The position numbers were made by a program, and so were the translations under genes. Of a DNA stretch of 6,877 nt, positions 1-5,577 are shown one piece after another (the first letter of the stretch is position 1; each line of letters begins with the position of its first letter). Origin of the DNA: Clostridiaceae bacterium (lineage in GTDB: Bacteria; Bacillota; Clostridia; Oscillospirales; Acutalibacteraceae); the NCBI GenBank assembly GCA_016292785.1, contig JAEDFL010000068.1, positions 1-6,877 of the forward strand, read 5' to 3'. Under the pieces are notes generated by a model that was not told the DNA's origin, searched no databases, and saw nothing but the letters and a program-made list of their open reading frames with translations.

Positions 1-69
1 ACCTTTCGGGGTGTCTTTTTTTATGGGAGACGAGAGCCCGCGCCGAGGCGTGGGAGGGAGAGAGCCGAA
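1..69 (+). repeat. Direct repeat copy 1 (~70-bp structured unit)
   Basis: This stretch recurs almost unchanged at 212-281, differing by one inserted C and one G-to-A change. It begins ACCTTTCGGGGTGTC followed by seven Ts, which looks like the 3' arm and T-tract of an intrinsic terminator whose 5' arm lies outside the window. Positions 37-54 can fold into a GC-rich hairpin (CCCGCGCC against GGCGTGGG, including one G-T wobble). No plausible protein is encoded: the frame running through it is an arginine-rich low-complexity string. The true left boundary may be outside the window. It is probably a member of a dispersed intergenic repeat family, which is inference. Confidence 0.85.
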
Positions 70-211
70 GCGCCGCCGGGGGCGGAAGAAGCGAGGCGAA
101 CGAGTGAAGAAACAAGGAGAATCGCGAAGCGCTTCAAGCGAGCGAGGCGACTATGTTTCTGAGGTGCAAGGCGCAGAGCGCCGCGAAAGTTTCGTTTAAA
201 CAAACAATAAG
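70..211. other. Palindrome-rich spacer between the two repeat copies
   Basis: This 142-bp GC-rich, purine-biased non-coding segment is dense in symmetric motifs. A small hairpin is possible at 73-85 (CCGCC/GGCGG). AGAAACA (108-114) is perfectly complementary to TGTTTCT (154-160). GAAGCGCTTC (126-135) is a 10-bp palindrome. CGAAAGTTTCG (184-194) is self-complementary around a central G, and GTTTAAAC (194-201) is a palindrome. GCGAGGCGA occurs twice (91-99 and 142-150). Together with the preceding copy it forms one 211-bp unit, of which the copy at 212-281 would be the start of a second, truncated unit. It may be a structured RNA or a small non-autonomous repeat element; the sequence does not decide. 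Confidence 0.5.
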
Positions 212-233
212 ACCTTTCGGGGTGTCTTTTTTT
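205..233 (+). terminator. Degenerate terminator-like hairpin with T7 tract
   Basis: AAGAC (209-213) can pair with GTCTT around a CTTTCGGGGT loop, and the 3' arm runs into seven Ts (about 227-233) on the plus strand. The 5' arm seems shortened relative to the 3' arm GGGGTGTC, so the stem is imperfect and weaker than a typical intrinsic terminator. It sits at the start of repeat copy 2, so it may belong to the repeat rather than to a gene. No gene upstream within the window would use it. Confidence 0.35.
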
Positions 234-281
234 ATGGGAGACGAGAGCCCCGCACCGAGGCGTGGGAGGGAGAGAGCCGAA
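212..281 (+). repeat. Direct repeat copy 2 (~70-bp structured unit)
   Basis: This is the second copy of the 1-69 unit, starting again at ACCTTTCGGGGTGTC plus seven Ts and ending at AGAGAGCCGAA, after which the sequences diverge completely. It differs from copy 1 by one extra C near 251 and G-to-A at 254. A hairpin can still form at 248-266 (CCC-C-GC against GC-G-T-GGG), though with a different register. The abrupt end at 281 suggests a truncation junction or the natural boundary of the repeat. Confidence 0.85.
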
Positions 282-508
282 TTTTATTCACAGAAGTGAT
301 ATATCGTTAAATACCGAAAAGGCGAACGAAATGCTCAATATAATTAAAGATAATCCCGAATTTTCGGAGCTGAACGCTCTATTAAAAAGAGCCTGTCTAA
401 AAGGTAAATATGTCATTCATTTTGGGATATAAACTCTCTGGAAATAAAAAGTCACTTTTGCGATTTGAAAACGGTATTGGTAAAGTACATATAATGCTTC
501 CAGTAAAT
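282..508 (+). other. AT-rich intergenic stretch, possible decayed gene remnant
   Basis: No convincing gene is present. Two short plus-strand frames overlap. One runs from ATG 331 to TAA 432 (33 residues, beginning MLNIIKDNPEF, with AAGG eight bases upstream), and its frame stays open leftward to the repeat. The other starts at ATG 410 (AAAAGG five bases upstream) and ends at 597, but its 3' half crosses the terminator hairpin and the antisense end of the glycosidase gene. The residue composition of both (NTEKANEMLNIIKDNPEF; LLRFENGIGKVHIM) looks protein-like, and a single frameshift near 410-432 would join them. A frameshifted remnant is therefore possible but unproven. No family was recognised. 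Confidence 0.3.
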
Positions 509-543
509 AACAAGAAAAACTCCGGTCTCATTTTGAAACCGGA
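509..543 (-). terminator. Intrinsic terminator of the glycosidase operon
   Basis: Read on the minus strand, TCCGGT (543-538) pairs with ACCGGA (526-521). Three further internal pairs (TCA/TGA) lie beyond one mismatch and enclose a 3-base loop. The hairpin is followed immediately by GTTTTTCTTG (520 downward), a clear U-tract. It begins 15 bases after the stop codon of the glycoside hydrolase gene and marks the end of the two-gene operon. The plus strand lacks an equally good T-tract. Confidence 0.8.
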
Positions 544-558
544 ATTTGCTTTTACTCG

Positions 559-1650
559 TTATTTGTTGAAATTCTTATCTGCAAGGGAGCTGTAATGCCG
601 GATCAGCTCAATTTCCTTGGGATTGTAGGGGCGAAGGCTCGGACGGTAAAGGTCGTGAAACCATTTTTCAAAATCCCACGAGGATTTTTCGGGATCGTTG
701 TAGTAGCTGTCCCACATTCCCTCCCACGGCTCGTAGGTCTGATATTTGCCGGCGACAAGTCCCCAGTTGTAACAGCCGATTCTTTCAAGAAAGAAAAGAG
801 GAAACATTTCCTCAACTTTGTTTTTCAAACAGCGTGCCAGCCATTCGGTATTTATAATCGGTCTGCCGAGCTTTTTCAGCTCATAAATAATTTCAATATT
901 CTCGGTGAATGGGCCGTAGCTGTGATATGAAACGATGTCGGAATTATCAAGTCCGAATTTTTCGATTTCCGAAAGCTTGCCAATACCGTTTGAACAGTTC
1001 CAGACTCCGACGGTGAGGGGCTGAATCGGATCAATCTCACGAATGATCTCAAACAGCTTTTTCATAAGCGGCAGGGATTTTGACTTGCGTCCGGAATTGC
1101 CCGGCTCATTGAACACATCCCACATTATTATTCTGTCGTCGTCCCTGTATCTTGTGACAAGCTCACGGACAAATTCGCAGAATTTCTGCTCGTTTTCAGT
1201 TTCGTCTGTCAGAGAGTATCCGCTCTCGTCAAAGCTGCCGTGCTGTGAGACCTTTCGTCCGCCGTGATAACCCCAATCAACCTTTTGCTCACCGAGGTAA
1301 AGGCGTTTCAGGGCTTCCTCTTTCGGAGGAACACAGTCGTTGCCCAGAACAACGGTGCAGGATATTCCGTTTTTATGAGCGGCTTCGATATAACGCTCAA
1401 ACCGCTGCATAAATCCGTCATGCTCTTTTTCCCATACGAAAAATTCGGGAATGATTCTTATCGAGTTGAAGCCTGTTTCTGCCGCAAGCTTCAGCTCTGT
1501 TTTTGCAGTTTCAAGCTTCTGTTCAAAGTCGTATTCCTGCCACTGATCTATTCGGTTTGCGCAGTCGCTTCCCATGAAATTACATCCGCGAATCCACGGT
1601 CTTTCATTGTACCACGACCACGCCTTTTCCTCGCTCCATTTTTCTGCCAT
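559..1650 (-). CDS. Cytosolic clan-A (GH5-like, cellulase-superfamily) glycoside hydrolase
   Basis: This 363-residue TIM-barrel glycoside hydrolase probably cleaves a beta-glycosidic bond by the retaining mechanism; the substrate is unknown. Visible features are the first-strand motif RGCNFMGSD (21-29), SIRI with Arg65, the acid/base strand WDVFNEPGN (177-185, Glu182 after Asn181), SYHSYGP with His243 and Tyr245, the nucleophile strand IINTEWLAR (265-273, Glu269), and NWGLVAGKYQT with Trp296. This is the full active-site set of GH5-like enzymes. The opening PWIRGCNF and the closing NWGLVAGK...PWE...FHDLYR pattern resemble a bacterial family often annotated as '1,4-beta-xylanase' or 'cellulase family glycosylhydrolase' without firm biochemistry. 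There is no signal peptide or membrane segment, so it should act in the cytosol. GGGGTGAG (1661-1654) just upstream supports the ATG at 1650. It is the second gene of an operon, 32 bp after the ceramidase-like gene. Confidence 0.88.
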   Translation of the reverse strand: MAEKWSEEKAWSWYNERPWIRGCNFMGSDCANRIDQWQEYDFEQKLETAKTELKLAAETGFNSIRIIPEFFVWEKEHDGFMQRFERYIEAAHKNGISCTVVLGNDCVPPKEEALKRLYLGEQKVDWGYHGGRKVSQHGSFDESGYSLTDETENEQKFCEFVRELVTRYRDDDRIIMWDVFNEPGNSGRKSKSLPLMKKLFEIIREIDPIQPLTVGVWNCSNGIGKLSEIEKFGLDNSDIVSYHSYGPFTENIEIIYELKKLGRPIINTEWLARCLKNKVEEMFPLFFLERIGCYNWGLVAGKYQTYEPWEGMWDSYYNDPEKSSWDFEKWFHDLYRPSLRPYNPKEIELIRHYSSLADKNFNK

Positions 1651-1653
1651 AAG

Positions 1654-1661
1654 CTCACCCC
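1654..1661 (-). promoter_or_regulatory. Ribosome binding site of the glycoside hydrolase gene
   Basis: GGGGTGAG on the minus strand matches the GGAGGTGA anti-SD target well and lies 3-5 bases before the ATG at 1650. It lies within the 32-bp gap after the ceramidase-like gene's stop codon and fixes the start of the second gene. Confidence 0.65.
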
Positions 1662-1682
1662 ACGGAGTTCCGGCAAACTTTT

Positions 1683-3386
1683 TTATCTGCCGATTGAATC
1701 AACAAGCTCCTCAAAGGCATTGATTGTGGTTGAACCTGCGGAACAGCCTGTTGCAACGATTTCCTCGTTTACTCCCGAAAGGATACTGCTGTAATCGTTG
1801 TCCTCAAGAATGTAACCGATCTGATCGTTTGTAAGGCCGAATACAAGAAGCTCCTTGTCTGTGCCGACAATTTCCTGAAGAGTGGTGTAGTCAAAGTCGG
1901 TACCTGTCCATGAATTTTCTGCGTCAAGATATCCGCCGTATGCGATTGCCGGCTCAAGCTCGCCGGGAATAACAGCGACTGCAAGCTCTGTGCCGAATTC
2001 AAGGTAACCGAGCTCGGTCACAACCTCAAGCTCCGTGTTATTGTCGTCGGTCGCAACAACCTTATTGGTAAGTGCGCCGAGCTTGCCTGCAAAAGCAAGA
2101 ATCTGATTTGTTACGGGAACAGTGTATTCTTTCATTCTGTAGTTGAGGAGGGGAGCAACCTCGGTTTCTGCCGCATCGGACTCAACGATGTGCTTGCCGA
2201 GAGCCGTGCCGTAAATCTTGAGGGATTCAAGTCTCGGAGTGCCTTCGGGAATGTCAAGACTGCTGTGGCTTGTGGTAATAGCAAGCTCCGCACCCTGTAT
2301 CTGAATGTAGTTTGCGCCTGCCTTGTTGACCTCCTGCTCAACATAGTAGGGATAGTCGCCCGTGATAGCTGTGCCTGCCGCACCGTTGCCGACGCAGTGG
2401 ATAGCCATATTGCAAAGCCATGTTTCCTTAGTTCCGTTGTCGGGAACGAAGCGGAAGCGGTGTACCTTTGTGTCGTAAACCATAGGCTCACGCTTGTCGT
2501 GAATGAACTCGCCGGCTTCAATTTCCGAATAGTACATTTTGCCGGTTGTCATTGAGTTGACCGCCTGCTTGATGGAGTCAACCGTAACATCATAAAGATG
2601 CTCCATAAAGCTCTCGTTCTGACCGTTCAGAAGCTTGTAATCCGTTCCGAAGGTGTTGTTGATAACGTTGAGAGCCGGATTTGTGAAAATCATTTTAAGA
2701 AGGTCGCCGTTCATTCCGAAGGTGTCAACGCAGCTATGCTGATGAAGCACGGAAATGTTGATGCCGACAATGTTGTTAGCCGTTGCAAAGTCTGCAAGCT
2801 CCTTACGGATGCCGCGGACATCGGGATAGGAAAGTCCGAAAGCGTCAAGAGATGCGAACACGATCGTTCCCCTACCGCTGCCGTCATTCACGGCGATAAC
2901 ACGCACACGCTGATCGTCATAGATTGCGGTTGCCGCCTTTGTCTTCGGGAAAGAAAGACTTCCGCCGACATAGTGCTTGCCGTCAAGCTCATCGCCCGTC
3001 TGGAGTGAAGCACTGCCGTAGCCGAGGCTCCACACAGCATTTGCCGCAGGTGCGCTGAGATAATCCTCCATGCCTTCAAAAAACATTTCGCTTGTGAAGT
3101 TTTCTTTCTTCTCAAACTGAACGGCAGGAATCTTCTTGTTAAGTCCTTTAAGGATAACGTCGATCAGTTGATCCGCAACATTATAAAGAGATTTAAGAAG
3201 CACATTGCCAAGTTCGTCCCAAGAGGTCGGGATCTTGAGCCCACCAAGGTCGATAGACATTACTGCCGCCGACTCTGAAGCTGTAACCTCCGCCGTGTCA
3301 GCCGCCATTACGCTGCTTGTGAGAGCAACACTGAAAACGGTGAACACCATAACGACGGAAAGGAGTAATGATATTAGTTTTTTCAT
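1683..3386 (-). CDS. Secreted neutral/alkaline ceramidase-superfamily protein
   Basis: This 567-residue protein starts with a classic signal peptide: KK at 2-3, a hydrophobic core at about 4-27, and likely cleavage after Ala28 or Ala29. It should be exported, with no later membrane segment or anchor seen. Several stretches follow the layout of neutral ceramidases (Zn-dependent amidases): WSLGYGSAS (119-127) and HYVGG like the usual N-terminal strand; IVFASLDAFGLSY (175-187); NISVLHQHSCVDT (210-222), corresponding to the THTHSGP zinc-histidine motif; MAIHCVGNG (327-335, His330); TGDYPYYVE (342-350); VIPGELE (472-478, Glu476); and GLTNDQIGYI (517-526, Tyr525). His217, His330, Glu476 and Tyr525 are the plausible zinc ligands. 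The usual segment around the catalytic serine is not recognisable: the region after Gln364-Gly365 reads AELAITTS. Activity on ceramide is therefore uncertain; another amide or a non-catalytic role is possible. It is the first gene of an operon with the GH5-like enzyme. Confidence 0.8.
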   Translation of the reverse strand: MKKLISLLLSVVMVFTVFSVALTSSVMAADTAEVTASESAAVMSIDLGGLKIPTSWDELGNVLLKSLYNVADQLIDVILKGLNKKIPAVQFEKKENFTSEMFFEGMEDYLSAPAANAVWSLGYGSASLQTGDELDGKHYVGGSLSFPKTKAATAIYDDQRVRVIAVNDGSGRGTIVFASLDAFGLSYPDVRGIRKELADFATANNIVGINISVLHQHSCVDTFGMNGDLLKMIFTNPALNVINNTFGTDYKLLNGQNESFMEHLYDVTVDSIKQAVNSMTTGKMYYSEIEAGEFIHDKREPMVYDTKVHRFRFVPDNGTKETWLCNMAIHCVGNGAAGTAITGDYPYYVEQEVNKAGANYIQIQGAELAITTSHSSLDIPEGTPRLESLKIYGTALGKHIVESDAAETEVAPLLNYRMKEYTVPVTNQILAFAGKLGALTNKVVATDDNNTELEVVTELGYLEFGTELAVAVIPGELEPAIAYGGYLDAENSWTGTDFDYTTLQEIVGTDKELLVFGLTNDQIGYILEDNDYSSILSGVNEEIVATGCSAGSTTINAFEELVDSIGR

Positions 3387-3393
3387 AATATAT

Positions 3394-3400
3394 CACCTTT
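3394..3400 (-). promoter_or_regulatory. Ribosome binding site of the ceramidase-like gene
   Basis: AAAGGTG(A) on the minus strand ends seven bases before the ATG at 3386. Its position, together with the signal peptide that begins right at that Met, supports the chosen start. Confidence 0.7.
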
Positions 3401-3422
3401 CTGAATAAAATTTTACAGATAC

Positions 3423-3451
3423 ATTTTATCATAAATCGGGCTTTTTTACAA
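3423..3451 (-). promoter_or_regulatory. Sigma-A-type promoter with extended -10 for the ceramidase/glycosidase operon
   Basis: On the minus strand, TTGTAA (3451-3446) is separated by exactly 17 bases from TAAAAT (3428-3423). TGA precedes the -10, giving an extended -10 element (TGATAAAAT). The -10 matches consensus at five of six positions and the -35 at four of six. Initiation would fall near 3416, leaving a leader of about 30 bases with the RBS but no room for a riboswitch or attenuator. Confidence 0.6.
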
Positions 3452-3473
3452 CATAAACAGCATTGTGGAAAAT
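3445..3473 (+). promoter_or_regulatory. Possible promoter of the ylmC/ymxH-family gene
   Basis: TTTACA (3445-3450; five of six to TTGACA) is followed after 17 bases by GAAAAT (3468-3473; four of six). Its -35 overlaps the -35 of the divergent operon, so the two polymerases could not bind at the same time. An alternative is a weak match to the sporulation sigma-E pattern at 3431-3459 (ATAAAT, then CATAAACA). The sequence does not decide between them. Confidence 0.3.
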
Positions 3474-3480
3474 AGCCGAA

Positions 3481-3488
3481 AAAAGGGG
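3481..3488 (+). promoter_or_regulatory. Ribosome binding site of the ylmC/ymxH-family gene
   Basis: AAAAGGGG lies 11 bases before the ATG at 3500, slightly farther than usual. The family-typical N-terminus (a short M-x-x-C-x-I-x-E-L-R pattern, then KEVI) still makes 3500 the best start, and no better in-frame start is seen. Confidence 0.5.
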
Positions 3489-3499
3489 TTGATTTTTGT

Positions 3500-3763
3500 A
3501 TGACTTGCTCGATAGCTGAGTTGAGAAACAAGGAGGTCATATGCAAACTGAACGGAACGAGAATAGGAAACGTTGACGACGTTGAGCTTGATGTCAACAG
3601 CGGACGGCTTGTTTCCATTGTAATTTACGGCAAGGGTAAGGTTATGGGACTTTTCGGGAAAAGCGAGGATTTTATCATTCCATGGGACGATATCGACGTG
3701 ATAGGAGAGGATACGATACTTGTAAAATGCGAGTGTCCCGTGACGAAAAACGGGAGAATATAA
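3500..3763 (+). CDS. YlmC/YmxH-family sporulation protein (PRC-barrel)
   Basis: This 87-residue protein is a single PRC-barrel domain. The features seen are an N-terminal IAELRNKEVI (5-14), the PRC-barrel core GTRIGNVDDVELDVNSGRL (19-37) with the usual G-x-V-x-D-x-x-x-D pattern, a basic turn around VMGLFGK (48-54), and the ending strand IPWDDIDVIGEDTILV (60-75), all typical of the YlmC/YmxH family. The family occurs in endospore formers and is linked to sporulation, but its molecular role is not well established. There is no signal peptide or membrane segment, so it is cytosolic. The gene appears monocistronic. It is divergent from the ceramidase-like operon, converges on aspS, and is followed six bases after its stop by a terminator hairpin. 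Its length is normal for the family. Confidence 0.88.
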   Translation: MTCSIAELRNKEVICKLNGTRIGNVDDVELDVNSGRLVSIVIYGKGKVMGLFGKSEDFIIPWDDIDVIGEDTILVKCECPVTKNGRI

Positions 3764-3769
3764 AGCGGA

Positions 3770-3794
3770 GGGCTGTCGCTTAATACGACAGCCC
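3770..3794. terminator. Hairpin shared by convergent ylmC-family gene and aspS
   Basis: GGGCTGTCG (3770-3778) and CGACAGCCC (3786-3794) form a perfect 9-bp stem with a 7-base loop. It lies six bases after the stop of the plus-strand gene and seven bases beyond the aspS stop on the minus strand. T-tracts are weak on both sides (GTTTATTT after it on plus, GCTTTATATT on minus). It is therefore probably a bidirectional terminator of moderate strength. Confidence 0.7.
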
Positions 3795-3801
3795 AAACAG
3801 T

Positions 3802-5577
3802 TTATTTCAGTTTAATTCCAAGCTCATCAAGCTGAAGCTCGTCAACCTCGGCAGGACATCCCGTCATAGGCTCGCTTGCGTTCTGAACTTTCGGATATGC
3901 GACTACATCTCTCAGGCTGTCACAGCCGAGCATCTGCATAACAAGACGGTCAAGACCGATGCCCATTCCTCCGTGCGGAGGTGCGCCGTATCTGAATGCG
4001 TCAAGAAGATAGCCGAACTTTGCGTAAGCCTCCTCCTGAGTGAGGTTGAGGAGTGAGAAAATTCTGCTCTGAAGCTCAGGGTTGGTAATTCTGATAGATC
4101 CCGATGAAAGCTCAATTCCGTTGAGAACAAGGTCGTATGCCTTTGCTCTTACCTTTGCCTTGTCGGTTTCAAGGTATTCAAGGCACTCGTCCATCGGTGC
4201 GGTGAACGGATGGTGCATGGCAACCCATGTCTTGCTGTCCTCGTCCCAGTCGAAGAACGGGAATTCTGTGATCCAAAGGAGATTGAACTGACCCTCGGGG
4301 ATTATATCAAGCTTTTTTGCAACCTCCTGACGAAGTGCGCCGAGAGCGTTGAAGACGATTGAATTTTTGACGTCGCCGATGATGAGAACAACATCGCCGG
4401 CCTCTGCGCCTGCTTTGTCAAGGATAGCTTTCAGCTCGTCCTCGGTGATGAACTTTGCAAAGGAGGAGGAAACCGTTCCGTCCTCGCCGAGCCTTGCCCA
4501 TGCAAGTCCCTTTGCGCCGTTGCCCTTGACGGACTCCGTGAGCTTGTCAATTTCTTTTCTTGAAAGAGACTTGAAAGCGTTCTTTGCGGTAATGCCTCGT
4601 ACTGAGCCGCCCTCCTTGACCGTGTTGCTGAAAACCGCAAAGCCGCAGTCCTTAACGATATCGCTGAGGTCATAAAGCTCCATTCCGTAACGGGTGTCGG
4701 GCTTGTCGGAGCCGAAGCGTTCCATTGCCTCTTTATATGTAATACGGGGAAGCGGAAGCTGAATGTCAACTCCGAGAGCTTCCTTGAAAACTCGCTTCAT
4801 ATAGCCCTCACCGATATTGAGTACATCTTCCATATCGACAAAGGACATCTCAAGGTCGATCTGAGTAAATTCGGGCTGACGGTCTGCACGGAGATCCTCG
4901 TCACGGAAACAGCGTGCAATCTGCATATAGCGGTCAAAGCCTGCAACCATCGAAAGCTGCTTGTAGAGCTGAGGTGACTGCGGCAGAGCATAGAAGGTTC
5001 CGTTGTGGATACGGCTGGGAACGAGGAAATCTCTTGCGCCCTCGGGAGTGGAGCGGATGAGGATAGGCGTTTCGATCTCTACAAAGCCGTTTTCGTCGAA
5101 GTAGTCACGGGTGATCTTGCAGATCTTGTGACGCATGATAATGTTGCGCTGGAGATCGGGACGGCGAAGGTCGAGATAGCGGTATTTAAGCCTTGTAAGC
5201 TCTGAGGTCTGGCAGTTTTCCACGATCTCAAACGGCGGAGTTTCACTCTTGCCGAGAACGCGGAGGTCGTTGACCTCAATCTCAATATCACCTGTCGGGA
5301 TATCTTTATTCTTTGAAGAACGCTCACGGACAACACCCTTTGCCATGAGGACAAATTCGCTCCTTGCCGCAAACGCCTTGTCAAAAATTTCTCTGTCCGT
5401 ATCCTCGCCGAATGCGAGCTGTACGATACCTGTTCTGTCACGCAGGTCGATGAAGATGAGAGCACCGAGATCACGCTGACGCTGTACCCATCCTGCAACG
5501 GTTACCTCTTTGCCGACGTCGCCGATTCTGAGGTCGCCGCAGTAGTCGGTGCGCTTTAAACCTGTCATAAAGTCCAT
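3802..5577 (-). CDS. aspS: Aspartyl-tRNA synthetase
   Basis: This enzyme charges tRNA-Asp with aspartate using ATP in the cytosol. At 591 residues it is full length for the bacterial type. Domain order: N-terminal OB-fold anticodon-binding domain (about 1-105, with GWVQRQRDLGALIFIDLRDR at 29-48); the class II core with motif 1 around FVEIETPIL (165-173); the flipping-loop/aspartate region STPEGARDF (176-184) and QSPQLYKQ (200-207); motif 2 FRDEDLRADRQPEFTQID (224-241); the bacterial GAD insertion (about 310-425); HHPFTAP (455-461); SSGSIRI (491-497); and motif 3 GMGIGLDRLVM (537-547). Leu37 in the anticodon domain is the residue typical of discriminating AspRS, whereas many non-discriminating enzymes carry His; this is suggestive only. 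The start at 5577 overlaps the hisS stop by one base and has AGGAGG nine bases upstream. It is the second gene of the hisS-aspS operon. Confidence 0.97.
   Translation of the reverse strand: MDFMTGLKRTDYCGDLRIGDVGKEVTVAGWVQRQRDLGALIFIDLRDRTGIVQLAFGEDTDREIFDKAFAARSEFVLMAKGVVRERSSKNKDIPTGDIEIEVNDLRVLGKSETPPFEIVENCQTSELTRLKYRYLDLRRPDLQRNIIMRHKICKITRDYFDENGFVEIETPILIRSTPEGARDFLVPSRIHNGTFYALPQSPQLYKQLSMVAGFDRYMQIARCFRDEDLRADRQPEFTQIDLEMSFVDMEDVLNIGEGYMKRVFKEALGVDIQLPLPRITYKEAMERFGSDKPDTRYGMELYDLSDIVKDCGFAVFSNTVKEGGSVRGITAKNAFKSLSRKEIDKLTESVKGNGAKGLAWARLGEDGTVSSSFAKFITEDELKAILDKAGAEAGDVVLIIGDVKNSIVFNALGALRQEVAKKLDIIPEGQFNLLWITEFPFFDWDEDSKTWVAMHHPFTAPMDECLEYLETDKAKVRAKAYDLVLNGIELSSGSIRITNPELQSRIFSLLNLTQEEAYAKFGYLLDAFRYGAPPHGGMGIGLDRLVMQMLGCDSLRDVVAYPKVQNASEPMTGCPAEVDELQLDELGIKLK

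Noticed and set aside
11..199. Arginine-rich 62-residue plus-strand frame
   Set aside because: It lies entirely within the structured repeat DNA, is low-complexity, and is an outcome of the purine-biased GC-rich sequence; no family resemblance or proper RBS.
1..281. CRISPR-like array
   Set aside because: Only two repeats of 70 bp with a 142-bp interval; lengths and number do not fit a CRISPR array and no cas genes are present.
410..597. 61-residue plus-strand frame as an intact gene
   Set aside because: Its second half runs through the minus-strand terminator hairpin and the antisense 3' end of the glycosidase gene; at most its first part is a remnant.
1264..1794. 176-residue plus-strand frame
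   Set aside because: Antisense shadow spanning the two operon genes; composition is not protein-like and both opposite genes have clear family motifs.
3531..3576. Strong AGGAGG followed by ATG at 3541 inside the ylmC-family gene
   Set aside because: It opens an 11-codon frame only and the AGGAGG simply encodes the conserved Lys-Glu-Val of the host protein; most likely chance.
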